A DNA stretch of 64,000 bases from Pseudomonas paraversuta. GTDB lineage: Bacteria > Pseudomonadota > Gammaproteobacteria > Pseudomonadales > Pseudomonadaceae. Made by a program: the position numbers and the translations under genes. The stretch lies in NCBI RefSeq assembly GCF_904063065.1, contig NZ_CAJFCL010000008.1, positions 1 through 64,000 of the forward strand. The letters run 5' to 3'. Positions 35,034 through 44,405 of this stretch are shown here, piece by piece (the stretch's first letter is position 1; each line of letters opens with the position of its first letter). Under the pieces are notes generated by a model that ran no database searches, was not told where the DNA came from, and saw nothing but the letters and a program-made list of their open reading frames with translations.

Positions 35034-36576
35034 ACCAGACCTTGCCCAGGCGGGCCAGCGCTGCCTTGATATCGGCCTCAGGCACCGCGGCAAAACCCAG
35101 CACCAGCCCTGCACGTTTATCCACAGGCACGCTCGAGTCTTGCAGCCAGTAGCCACTCAAACCGTTGATCTCCACCTCGGCCGCTTTGGCCTGAGCCAGC
35201 AATTGCTGTTCGCGCTCGAAACTTATGACCGGCACCGTCACATGCAGCCCCGCTGCAATGCTCGGCACCGGCCCCATCCCCGCTACCCCCTGGGGCCAAT
35301 CTGCCAACAATGCATTACGCCGGCTCAAGGCCGCACGCCGCATGCGCCGGATATGCCGCTGAAAGTGCCCGGCAGCCATGAATTCGGCCATCACGGCCTG
35401 GGTACTGACCTCCGAATGCCGCATATCCAGGGAGCGCCGCCGGGCGAAAGGCTCAATCAAACCCTTGGGCAAGACCAGGTACCCCAGACGCAAGGCCGGG
35501 AACACCACTTTGCCGAAGGTACCGACATAGATCACCCGCCCCTGACGGTCCAGTGCCGCCAACGGGGCCAGCGGGGCCCCGCAGTAACGGTACTCGCCGT
35601 CGTAATCGTCTTCGATGATCCAGCCCTGGTTGCGCTCGGCCCAGTCCAGCAACTCAAGGCGCCTGGCCAGACTCATGGTGACACCCGTCGGGTACTGGTG
35701 GGATGGCGTCACATAGGCCAGCCGGCAGTTATTCAACTGCTTGAGTGCCGAGCAATCCATACCCTCCTGATCGACCGCTATGCCCTGCATTTTTGCCCCT
35801 GCAATCGCAAAGGCATGGGCCGCTGCGCGGTAGCCGGGATTCTCGACCGCCACCCCGTCGCCAGGCTCAACCAGCAGCTGTGCACAAAGGCTAATTCCTT
35901 GCTGCGCGCCACTGGTGATCAAAATTTGATCGGCCGAGCACGATAAACCACGGGAAGTGCGCAAATAGACGGCAATTAATTCACGCAGCCGCTCATCCCC
36001 TGCCGGATTGCCATAACACAGCTGCTGCAAGTCCGGCTTACGCCAAAAAGCCGCCTGCAGCTTGCTCCAGACCTCGAAAGGGAATAAGTCAAAGGCTGGC
36101 ACCCCCACCCGGAAAGCTCGCGGAACTCCGCTCGGAGGAAGGTCAAGCGAGTGCTGGCCAACCCTGTCCAAAGCAGTGCTGTGGATAACTTTACTGGACG
36201 TAATTACAGGTAAATCAGCCTTTTTTGTGGATAACCCTGGGGATAAGCCTGTTGAAAACCCTGTGGACAAGTTGGTGGACAACTTTTTTCGCGGGAGGGC
36301 TTTTTCCGGCAACTGCGCGACATAAGTGCCATCACCGATTCGCCCCTCTAGAAAGCCCTCGGCATACAACTGGTCATAGGCCCGTACCACGCTGTTTCGG
36401 GAGATGCCGAGCGCCAGCGCCAGATCGCGACTCGCCGGCAACCGCGAGCCACTGCCAAGGCGGCCATCCAGTACCCGCTGGCGCAATGCCTGATAGAGCT
36501 GGCGGGTCAGGCCTTTTTTTGGATCAAGCTCGATACCGGCAGGGTTGAAGGCGATGGACAGCGCTGAATCCGGCAT
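35029..36576 (-). CDS. MocR-type regulator (GntR helix-turn-helix fused to aminotransferase fold)
   Basis: This 515-residue protein has an N-terminal GntR winged helix (about residues 20-90, SRLPASRDLALALGISRNSVVRAYDQL). A linker of about 65 residues with ST/G repeats follows (LSTNLSTGFSTGLSPGLSTKK), then a PLP-binding aminotransferase-like domain with VGTFGKVVFPALRLGY carrying the probable PLP lysine. It is divergent from a PaiB-GNAT-GNAT operon and probably controls that operon and itself in response to PLP or an amine. The linker-coding DNA contains five DnaA-box-like 9-mers. The stop codon lies in a REP element. Confidence 0.9.
   Translation of the reverse strand: MPDSALSIAFNPAGIELDPKKGLTRQLYQALRQRVLDGRLGSGSRLPASRDLALALGISRNSVVRAYDQLYAEGFLEGRIGDGTYVAQLPEKALPRKKLSTNLSTGFSTGLSPGLSTKKADLPVITSSKVIHSTALDRVGQHSLDLPPSGVPRAFRVGVPAFDLFPFEVWSKLQAAFWRKPDLQQLCYGNPAGDERLRELIAVYLRTSRGLSCSADQILITSGAQQGISLCAQLLVEPGDGVAVENPGYRAAAHAFAIAGAKMQGIAVDQEGMDCSALKQLNNCRLAYVTPSHQYPTGVTMSLARRLELLDWAERNQGWIIEDDYDGEYRYCGAPLAPLAALDRQGRVIYVGTFGKVVFPALRLGYLVLPKGLIEPFARRRSLDMRHSEVSTQAVMAEFMAAGHFQRHIRRMRRAALSRRNALLADWPQGVAGMGPVPSIAAGLHVTVPVISFEREQQLLAQAKAAEVEINGLSGYWLQDSSVPVDKRAGLVLGFAAVPEADIKAALARLGKVWL
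36180..36282 (-). repeat. Five DnaA-box-like 9-mers within the MocR gene
   Basis: On the minus strand the DnaA-box consensus TTATCCACA occurs perfectly at 36226-36234 and 36180-36188. Near matches TTATCCCCA (36238-36246), TTGTCCACA (36262-36270) and TTGTCCACC (36274-36282) lie beside them, all in the same orientation. Together they encode the serine/threonine-rich linker of the regulator. Confidence 0.7.
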
Positions 36577-36604
36577 GGATTGGACCTATAAAAATGACCA
36601 TTAA

Positions 36605-36623
36605 TGGCTCTTACAACGAGCCA
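36605..36623. promoter_or_regulatory. Possible operator between mocR and the paiB operon
   Basis: TGGCTC-TTACAAC-GAGCCA is a 6-7-6 inverted repeat in the 89-bp divergent gap. A pair of GACC direct repeats lies at 36583-36599. Either could be the MocR binding site. No protein-DNA evidence is available from sequence alone. Confidence 0.4.
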
Positions 36624-36665
36624 ATAGCCTGCCTAGGATGCAGTCATTCGCCAAGGAAAATTTCT

Positions 36666-37295
36666 ATGTACGTGCCCCGCGCCTTCGCAGAAAGTGACAT
36701 TCACCTCTTGCATCAGCAGATGCAGGCCACCCCGTTGCCCGTGCTTGTGACCCATGGCAGCCAGGGCCTGGTCGCCAGCCATGTACCACTGCTGCTGAAC
36801 CCGGACGAAGGCCCCAACGGCACGCTGTATGGCCACCTTGCCCGTGCCAACCCCCATTGGCAGGCACTTGCGCAAGGCGCCGAGGCGCTGGTTATTTTTG
36901 CCGGGGAGCAGGCTTATGTCAGTCCGTCCTTCTACCCCAGCAAAGCTGAAGACGGCAAATCCGTACCCACCTGGAACTACCTTGCCGTTCACGCCTACGG
37001 CCAGGCCCAGGTGTTCGATGATGCCGAGCGCCTGCTGGCCCTGGTCAGTCGCCTGAGCAACAAGCACGAAGCCGGTCGCGCCGAGCCGTGGTCCGTCAGC
37101 GACGCCCCCCGGGATTACATCGACAGCATGCTCAAGGCGATTGTGGGTTTCAGCCTGCCGATCACCCGCCTCAACGGTAAACGCAAACTCAGCCAGAACC
37201 GTAGCGCCGCCGACCAGACCGGTGTGCGCAATGGACTGCTGGCCAGCAACAACCCGCAAGACCACGCCCTCGCTCAATTAATTGCTAAGGAATAG
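36666..37295 (+). CDS. PaiB-like FMN-binding protein
   Basis: This protein of about 209 residues has the split-barrel FMN-binding fold of the PaiB family. It starts MYVPRAFAESD, with HVPLLL near 45, LYGHLARANPHW near 60 and SPSFYPSK followed by VPTWNYLAVHAYG near 95-115. PaiB was named in Bacillus as a negative regulator of sporulation and protease genes; its biochemical role is uncertain. AAGGAA precedes the chosen ATG. It heads an operon with two acetyltransferases, divergent from the MocR gene. Confidence 0.88.
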   Translation: MYVPRAFAESDIHLLHQQMQATPLPVLVTHGSQGLVASHVPLLLNPDEGPNGTLYGHLARANPHWQALAQGAEALVIFAGEQAYVSPSFYPSKAEDGKSVPTWNYLAVHAYGQAQVFDDAERLLALVSRLSNKHEAGRAEPWSVSDAPRDYIDSMLKAIVGFSLPITRLNGKRKLSQNRSAADQTGVRNGLLASNNPQDHALAQLIAKE

Positions 37296-37299
37296 CAAC

Positions 37300-37752
37300 A
37301 TGGCTCAGCCACTGCAGATCAAACCCGCCAGCGCCGCCGATCACGATCAATGGCTGCCGCTCTGGCAGGCGTATTTGAGTTTCTATAAAACCGAACTGCC
37401 CGCCGCAGTCAGCCAGTCGACCTGGGAGCGTTTTCTCGACCCGGCCGAACCGACCCACCTGGCGCTCGCCTGGAAGGGCAACGAAGCTGTAGGCATGGTG
37501 CAGTTCATTTATCACCGCTCCAACTGGAGCATTGGAAACTCCTGCTACCTTCAAGACCTGTTTGTCAGCCCCCAGGTGCGCGGCACCGGTGCCGGGCGCT
37601 TGTTGATCGAGCATGTATACGCCACCGCCAAAGACAATCAGTGCGCCAAGGTGCACTGGCTGACCCACGAGACCAACGCTACCGCCATTCAGCTCTATGA
37701 GCGAATAGCCGAGCGCCCCGGCTTTATTCAATTTCGCAAAGCCTTGTCATGA
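37300..37752 (+). CDS. GNAT-family N-acetyltransferase
   Basis: This protein of about 150 residues starts 4 nt after the PaiB gene (TAAGGAATAGCAACATG). The acetyl-CoA-binding motif A is visible as YLQDLFVSPQVRGTGAGRLLIEHV near residues 83-105, followed by HWLTHETNATAIQLYERI. The substrate is unknown; polyamines or amino acids are common for this branch. The tight spacing shows co-expression with the PaiB-like gene. Confidence 0.9.
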   Translation: MAQPLQIKPASAADHDQWLPLWQAYLSFYKTELPAAVSQSTWERFLDPAEPTHLALAWKGNEAVGMVQFIYHRSNWSIGNSCYLQDLFVSPQVRGTGAGRLLIEHVYATAKDNQCAKVHWLTHETNATAIQLYERIAERPGFIQFRKALS

Positions 37753-37764
37753 AAGGAACGCGCA

Positions 37765-38445
37765 ATGCCTGAAGATCTACAACATTGGCAGCCAGCCAGA
37801 ACCCCGGATACGCGAACCCTCGAAGGACGCTTCATTCGTCTGGAAAAGCTCGACCCGGCCCGTCATGGCGATGAATTATGGCTAGCCTTACAAGGCCCCG
37901 AGGGCGATCCCAAGCTGTGGGATTACTTGCCGTACGGGCCTTTCAATGAACGCCCGGCATTTGATGCCTGGCTGCAGAACAACGCGGCCAGCCGCGACCC
38001 GCACTTCTATACCGTCGTCGATCAGGCCAGTGGCCAGGCCCAGGGCACCATCAGCCTGATGTGCATTGTTGCCGAACACGGACGCATAGAGATCGGCCAC
38101 GTCACGTTCGGCGCGCCGATGCAGCGCTCGCCGAAAAGTACCGAGGCGGTCTACTTGCTGGCCAAGGAGGCTTTCGCCCTGGGCAATCGACGTCTGGAGT
38201 GGAAGTGCAACAATGACAACGCCAGATCGAAACGTACTGCAGTACGACTCGGGTACACATACGAAGGTGTCTTCCGCCAGCATATGGTGGTTAAAGGCAA
38301 AAATCGTGATACCACGTGGTACAGCATTATCGGTACGGAATGGCCCGCTATAGCGGCAGGCTTTGAAAAATGGCTGGCACTGGATAACCAACCAGAAAGT
38401 GGCCAGATCAAGTCTCTGGAAGAATGCAGGGCAGCAACTGTATAA
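37765..38445 (+). CDS. GNAT-family N-acetyltransferase, RimJ/RimL-like
   Basis: This 226-residue acetyltransferase resembles the RimL group that modifies protein N-termini or small amines. It has the entry segment TLEGRFIRLEKLDPARHGDELW and the later RLEWKCNNDNARSKRTAVRLGYTYEGVFRQHMV (about residues 138-172), typical of this subfamily. It lies 12 nt after the preceding GNAT gene and ends the operon before a terminator. The substrate is unknown. Confidence 0.9.
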   Translation: MPEDLQHWQPARTPDTRTLEGRFIRLEKLDPARHGDELWLALQGPEGDPKLWDYLPYGPFNERPAFDAWLQNNAASRDPHFYTVVDQASGQAQGTISLMCIVAEHGRIEIGHVTFGAPMQRSPKSTEAVYLLAKEAFALGNRRLEWKCNNDNARSKRTAVRLGYTYEGVFRQHMVVKGKNRDTTWYSIIGTEWPAIAAGFEKWLALDNQPESGQIKSLEECRAATV

Positions 38446-38458
38446 AATTTGATCAATG

Positions 38459-38486
38459 CGCCCGACAAGGACTGTCGGGCGTTTTT
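38459..38486 (+). terminator. Rho-independent terminator after the PaiB-GNAT operon
   Basis: CGCCCGACA (38459-38467) pairs with TGTCGGGCG (38473-38481) and five T residues follow. Confidence 0.9.
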
Positions 38487-38627
38487 GTGTCTGGAAGGGG
38501 TTAAAACTTTACTGGGGTTTAACCGGGTCATTTCTGCACCCGTCACTCAGCCCTTATGGGTGATGAGCTGACAAACCCCGCGAGCAATCTCGTTCCTGCA
38601 GGTCTGTACGCACCTCAAATTGCAGGC

Positions 38628-38653
38628 AAAAAAAAGGGGAGCACATGCTCCCC
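38628..38653 (-). terminator. Rho-independent terminator after the pyruvate carboxylase genes
   Basis: On the minus strand GGGGAGC-ACAT-GCTCCCC (38636-38653) forms a hairpin followed by eight U residues (38628-38635). It ends the pycAB transcript. Confidence 0.9.
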
Positions 38654-38685
38654 CGAGGTTTAAAGCGTTTGGATCAAAGGCGGTA

Positions 38686-40494
38686 TCAGGCTTCGATTTC
38701 GATCAGGATTTCGCCCGGGTTGACGCGATCGCCTTTGATCACATGGATGAGGAGGATCTTGCCAGCGATGGCGGCCTGTACTTCGGTCTCCATTTTCATC
38801 GCTTCGGTAATCAGTACCGATTGGCCAGCCTTGACGGTGTCGCCCACCTTGACCAGTACATCGACAATGTTGCCCGGCATGGCAGTGCTGACGTGCCCAG
38901 GCTCGCTGGCCTGCTTGCGTTTGCTGGATGCACCGCCGACGAACTGGTTGAGCGGCTCGAACACCACTTCTTCGGGCATGCCGTCGATGGACAGGTAGAA
39001 GTGGCGCTTGCCCTCAGCCTTGACGCCCACACCGGTGATGTCGACGCGATAGCTTTCACCGTGGACGTCGATCACGAACTCGGTCGGTACGCCTTCGCCA
39101 CCGGCGCTGCTCACGCCGCCCGCTTCAGGAATAGGCAGCAGCACTTCCGGCGCCAGGGTGCCAGCAGCACGCTCCTCGAGGAACTTGCGACCGATATCCG
39201 GGAACATGGCGTAGGTCAGCACGTCCTCTTCGGACTTGGCCAGCGCGCCGATTTCGCCACGCAACTTGACCATTTCCGGCTTGAGCAGGTCCGCTGGACG
39301 CACGTCGATCAGCTCTTCGTTGCCGATGGCCTGACGACGCAACTGCTCGTTGACCACGCCCGGCGCTTTGCCGTAGCCGCCCTGCAGGTAGAGCTTCACT
39401 TCGTTGGTGATGGTTTTGTAGCGCTCGCCGGCCAGTACGTTGAAAAACGCCTGGGTGCCGACGATCTGCGAGGTCGGGGTGACCAGCGGCGGGAAGCCCA
39501 GGTCTTCACGCACACGCGGGATTTCGGCCAGCACTTCGCTCATGCGGTTCAGCGCGCCCTGCTCTTTGAGCTGGTTGGCGAGGTTGGAGATCATCCCGCC
39601 CGGCACCTGATTGACCTGAACCCGGGTGTCGACCGCGGTGAATTCGCTTTCAAACTGGTGGTATTTTTTGCGCACGGCGTAGAAGTACAGACCGATTTCC
39701 TGCAGCAGCGCCAGGTCGAGGCCAGTGTCGTATTCGCTGCCTTTAAGGGCGGCAACCATCGACTCGGTACCCGGGTGGCTGGTGCCCCATGCGAAGCTGG
39801 AGATCGCGGTGTCGATATGACTGGCACCGTTTTCGATGGCCTTGAGCTGGCACATGGCGGCCAGACCGGCAGTGTCATGGGAGTGGATAAAGATCGGCAG
39901 GCCGATTTCAGCCTTCAGCGCTTTGACCAGCTCGCCCGTGGCGTACGGCGTCAGCAGGCCGGCCATGTCCTTGATCGCCACCGAGTCGCAACCCATGGCT
40001 TCCATCTGTTTGGCCTGGGCCACAAAGGCCTCGGTGGTGTGCACCGGACTGGTGGTGTAGGCGATGGTGCCCTGGGCATGCTTGCCAGCCGCCTTGACCG
40101 CCTCGATGGCGACGCGCAGGTTGCGCACGTCATTCATGGCGTCAAAGATGCGGAATACGTCGATGCCGTTAACCGCCGCCTTGGCAACGAAGGCTTTGAC
40201 CACATCATCGCTGTAGTGGCGGTAGCCGAGCAGGTTCTGGCCACGCAACAGCATTTGCAGGCGCGTGTTAGGCAAGGCTGCGCGCAACTGGCGCAGACGC
40301 TCCCACGGATCTTCTTTCAGGAAGCGTACGCAGGCATCAAAGGTGGCGCCGCCCCAGACTTCCAGCGACCAGTAGCCGACTTTGTCGAGCTTGTCGCAAA
40401 TCGGCAGCATATCTTCAGTGCGCATGCGGGTGGCCAGCAGCGACTGGTGAGCATCACGCAGGATGGTGTCAGTTACAAAGATCTTATTGGACAT
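38686..40494 (-). CDS. pycB: Pyruvate carboxylase subunit B (carboxyltransferase and biotin carrier)
   Basis: This protein of about 602 residues transfers CO2 from biotin to pyruvate, making oxaloacetate. The N-terminal TIM barrel has FVTDTILRDAHQSLLATRMRT and the metal-binding IHSHDTAGLA. The C-terminal lipoyl-type domain has EAMKMETEV with the biotinylated Lys567. It resembles oxaloacetate decarboxylase alpha, and may be labelled oadA, but the paired biotin carboxylase and the absence of beta and gamma subunits support pyruvate carboxylase. The ATG at 40494 has AGGA upstream and is 11 nt after pycA. Confidence 0.93.
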   Translation of the reverse strand: MSNKIFVTDTILRDAHQSLLATRMRTEDMLPICDKLDKVGYWSLEVWGGATFDACVRFLKEDPWERLRQLRAALPNTRLQMLLRGQNLLGYRHYSDDVVKAFVAKAAVNGIDVFRIFDAMNDVRNLRVAIEAVKAAGKHAQGTIAYTTSPVHTTEAFVAQAKQMEAMGCDSVAIKDMAGLLTPYATGELVKALKAEIGLPIFIHSHDTAGLAAMCQLKAIENGASHIDTAISSFAWGTSHPGTESMVAALKGSEYDTGLDLALLQEIGLYFYAVRKKYHQFESEFTAVDTRVQVNQVPGGMISNLANQLKEQGALNRMSEVLAEIPRVREDLGFPPLVTPTSQIVGTQAFFNVLAGERYKTITNEVKLYLQGGYGKAPGVVNEQLRRQAIGNEELIDVRPADLLKPEMVKLRGEIGALAKSEEDVLTYAMFPDIGRKFLEERAAGTLAPEVLLPIPEAGGVSSAGGEGVPTEFVIDVHGESYRVDITGVGVKAEGKRHFYLSIDGMPEEVVFEPLNQFVGGASSKRKQASEPGHVSTAMPGNIVDVLVKVGDTVKAGQSVLITEAMKMETEVQAAIAGKILLIHVIKGDRVNPGEILIEIEA

Positions 40495-40505
40495 GAAAAT
40501 ATTCC

Positions 40506-41921
<1,416 letters not shown>

Positions 41922-42058
41922 TTGGAGTTTTCCTAAAGCCTATGGAACAAACGACCTGCTAGACCAGGTCGGCACGTGTCCAAATGTGTCTGAACCGTTG
42001 TGGGCTCACACTAGACCCACGCAGAGATAAACAAAAATCAATATTTCTTGGGTGATGC

Positions 42059-42074
42059 ATAAGCGAAGACTTAT
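42059..42074. promoter_or_regulatory. Probable LysR box between pycA and its regulator
   Basis: ATAAG-CGAAGA-CTTAT is a perfect 5-6-5 inverted repeat in the 190-bp divergent gap. It is the kind of site through which a LysR protein controls both its own gene and the divergent operon. Confidence 0.55.
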
Positions 42075-42111
42075 AGTTGAATGACTTGCTCAGCCGGATA
42101 ACTTACAAAAA

Positions 42112-43059
42112 ATGCGTAAGTCATTGATGCGTATCACTTTTAGGCAACTTCAAGTTTTCAACGAAGTCTGCGATCTGCGCTCTTACAGCCGTGCAGCTGA
42201 AGAAATGTCTCTCACTCAACCCGCCGTCAGTCTGCAAATTCGGCAGCTGGAAGAGCTGATCGGGCAGCCTTTATTCGATTACGTCGGTAAAAAGCTGTAC
42301 ATGACCGAGGCCGCTGAAGCGCTTCAGCTGGCCAGTCGAGATATTTTCGGGCGCCTGGAAAATCTCGATATGCAGCTTTCCGACATGCTGGGGTCACTGC
42401 AGGGGCAGCTGAAACTGGCGGTCGAATCGAGCGCCAAGTATTTCGTCCCGCACCTGTTTGCCGCATTCAAGCGCCAGCATCCGGAAGTCAATTTGCAGCT
42501 CACCGTGGTCAATCGCGCACAGGCCGTGCGCAGGCTGTCGGATAACCGCGACGACCTGGTGATTATGTCGATGGTGCCGCAAGACATGGGCCTGGAATTT
42601 TTACCGTTTTTGAATAATCCGATTGTTGCCGTGGTCCCGGCGGATCACCCGCTGTGCGCTCTGGGCCCGTTACGTTTACAGGATCTGGAGCCTTACACCC
42701 TGCTGATGCGCGAGCAGGGATCGGGCACGCGCATGGCCTGCGAAGAATATTTCAAGGAAAAGCGCGTGCACTTCAATCACACACTGGAAGTGGCATCGAA
42801 CGAATCCCAGCGTGAATGCGCAGTGGCCGGGCTGGGAGTGGCGCTGTTGACGCGCCACGCCGTCAGCCTGGAGCTGGCGACCGGACTGCTGCGCGAGCTG
42901 CCGGTCGAGGAGTTGCCGCTGTATCGCAGCTGGTGCGTGGTGCAGGCCAAAGCCAAGCGCCTGTCACCGGTGGCCCATGCTTTTCTGGACTTTATTCGCA
43001 GTGAACGCCTGCAAATCAGCGCACTGGTTGAGCGTTTCGACGGTCACTTGCCGAAATAG
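42112..43059 (+). CDS. pycR: LysR-family regulator of pyruvate carboxylase
   Basis: This protein of about 315 residues (310 if the second ATG at 42127 is used) has the N-terminal helix-turn-helix (LRSYSRAAEEMSLTQPAVSLQIRQLEELIG) and the CbbR/CysB-like ligand-binding domain. It is divergent from pycA. The P. aeruginosa homologue, PycR, sits in the same place and affects pyruvate carboxylase and virulence. Neither start has a strong ribosome site. Its 3' end overlaps a small gene on the other strand by 44 bp. Confidence 0.88.
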   Translation: MRKSLMRITFRQLQVFNEVCDLRSYSRAAEEMSLTQPAVSLQIRQLEELIGQPLFDYVGKKLYMTEAAEALQLASRDIFGRLENLDMQLSDMLGSLQGQLKLAVESSAKYFVPHLFAAFKRQHPEVNLQLTVVNRAQAVRRLSDNRDDLVIMSMVPQDMGLEFLPFLNNPIVAVVPADHPLCALGPLRLQDLEPYTLLMREQGSGTRMACEEYFKEKRVHFNHTLEVASNESQRECAVAGLGVALLTRHAVSLELATGLLRELPVEELPLYRSWCVVQAKAKRLSPVAHAFLDFIRSERLQISALVERFDGHLPK

Positions 43060-43228
43060 CCTGCCAGTAGTTAAGCGAGTTGAGGTCGGGATAATCGGCA
43101 GTTTCCATACTCAACTGACGCTGATTCGTACGGTCTTCAATCGCACGACGGAAGGCCATGCGCCGCTGGTCTTCTTGCTGACGACGGGTTTTGACGGCGC
43201 TGTTGCGTTCTTCGTAAGGCTGGGCCAT
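43016..43228 (-). CDS. Small conserved protein, PA3496-like
   Basis: This 70-residue, very basic hydrophilic protein (RRQQEDQRRMAFRRAIEDRTNQRQL near residues 15-39, then YPDLNSLNYWQA) resembles a small Pseudomonas family called PA3496 (putative envelope integrity). GGAG lies 8 nt before the ATG, which supports a real gene. It overlaps the tail of pycR. It has no signal peptide or membrane segment. The family name is from memory and less certain than the gene. Confidence 0.65.
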   Translation of the reverse strand: MAQPYEERNSAVKTRRQQEDQRRMAFRRAIEDRTNQRQLSMETADYPDLNSLNYWQAISASDRRNAQPVR

Positions 43229-43333
43229 TTCGAGTCTCCCAAGGCGTGTACGGGAGTTTCACGATGGACTTTGTTTATGACGACTTGGCGAAAGGGGGAT
43301 GACAGGAAAATGAAGGCTGACAAAGTGCCTTAT

Positions 43334-43389
43334 CTGCAGGAGCGAGCTTGCCTCGCGATCTTTTAAAGATCAAAAGCTCGCTCCTGCAG
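43334..43389. repeat. REP-like palindrome (GGAGCGAGCT family)
   Basis: CTGCAGGAGCGAGCTTGCCTCGCGATCTTT is mirrored by AAAGATCAAAAGCTCGCTCCTGCAG. It lies just after the RpiR gene on its 3' side. Confidence 0.8.
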
Positions 43390-43403
43390 TAATTGTGCGG
43401 CGC

Positions 43404-44270
43404 TTAGTCGTCGTGGCTTTTCAGCGACTTGGGTGACAGGCGCAGACTGCGAAGGCTGCGTTTAACGCTTTTGAGGTGGTTGACCAGGCTTGGACCGCGG
43501 GCCATGGCAACCCCCATCGCCAGCACGTCAATCACCACCAGGTGGGCAATACGCGACGTCAGCGGGGTATAGATTTCGGTGTCTTCGTGAACATCGATCG
43601 CCAGGTTGATGGTCGAAAGCTCGGCCAGGGGCGTTTGGCTTGGACACAACGTGATCAGGGTGGCGCCACTTTCGCGCACCAGATTGGCAGTGATCAGCAG
43701 GTCTTTGGAGCGGCCGGACTGTGAGATGCAAATCGCCACGTCAGTAGGCTTCAGGGTTACGGCCGACATCGCCTGCATGTGCGGGTCAGAGTAGGCAGCA
43801 GCGGTCAGCAGCAGGCGGAAAAACTTGTGCTGGGCATCTGCCGCTACAGCGCCAGAGGCACCAAAACCATAGAACTCGACCCGCTGGGCCTGGGACATGG
43901 CCGTCACGGCTTGCTGCAACGCTACCGGGTCGAGCTTTTCGCGCACGTCCATCAAGGTGTGCAGCGTGGTGTCGAAAATTTTCAGGCTGTAATCGGCAAC
44001 CGAGTCGTCTTCATGAATCGCGAACTGACCAAAGCTGGCGCCAGCGGCCAGGCTTTGGGCCAGCTTGAGTTTCAGGTCCTGAAACCCGGAGCAGCCAATC
44101 GCGCGGCAAAAACGCACGATCGTGGGCTCACTGATGCCGACGCTGTGAGCCAGATCAGCCATGGAACTGTGCATTACAGCCGCAGGATCAAGCAGCACGT
44201 GATCGGCGACCTTGAGTTCCGATTTACGTAACAGGTGGCGTGACTGGGCGATATGTTGCAGCAGGTTCAA
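43404..44270 (-). CDS. RpiR/HexR-family regulator
   Basis: This 288-residue protein has an N-terminal RpiR helix-turn-helix (MADLAHSVGISEPTIVRFCRAIGCSGFQDLKLKLAQ) and a C-terminal SIS sugar-phosphate-binding domain (VEFYGFGASGAVAADAQHKFFRLL, then ISQSGRSKDLLI). HexR-type proteins sense 2-keto-3-deoxy-6-phosphogluconate and control glucose and central carbon genes. A perfect HexR-like operator lies 47-67 nt upstream of the start, so it is probably autoregulated. Whether it is the HexR of this strain or a paralogue cannot be decided here. Confidence 0.88.
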   Translation of the reverse strand: MNLLQHIAQSRHLLRKSELKVADHVLLDPAAVMHSSMADLAHSVGISEPTIVRFCRAIGCSGFQDLKLKLAQSLAAGASFGQFAIHEDDSVADYSLKIFDTTLHTLMDVREKLDPVALQQAVTAMSQAQRVEFYGFGASGAVAADAQHKFFRLLLTAAAYSDPHMQAMSAVTLKPTDVAICISQSGRSKDLLITANLVRESGATLITLCPSQTPLAELSTINLAIDVHEDTEIYTPLTSRIAHLVVIDVLAMGVAMARGPSLVNHLKSVKRSLRSLRLSPKSLKSHDD

Positions 44271-44316
44271 AGGGCAGGACTCGGTCTGTAAGCGGCGGGC
44301 GCCGGGGATGTAGCAA

Positions 44317-44337
44317 TCTTGTAGTTATACTACAAGA
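44317..44337. promoter_or_regulatory. HexR-like operator upstream of the RpiR gene
   Basis: TCTTGTAGT-TAT-ACTACAAGA is a perfect 9-3-9 palindrome. Its core TGTAGTTATACTACA fits the HexR consensus (TGTARTTWWAYTACA) known in Gammaproteobacteria. Confidence 0.75.
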
Positions 44338-44405
44338 AATCGCTTTCTGCCCAACCAATACATCGTCCTGCTCCAGTACTTCCCGCCATGTAGCTCTTTT
44401 TGGCA

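Noticed and set aside
38686..40494. Oxaloacetate decarboxylase alpha subunit (oadA)
   Set aside because: The sequence is similar, but the adjacent biotin carboxylase and LysR regulator and the lack of beta/gamma membrane subunits favour pyruvate carboxylase subunit B.
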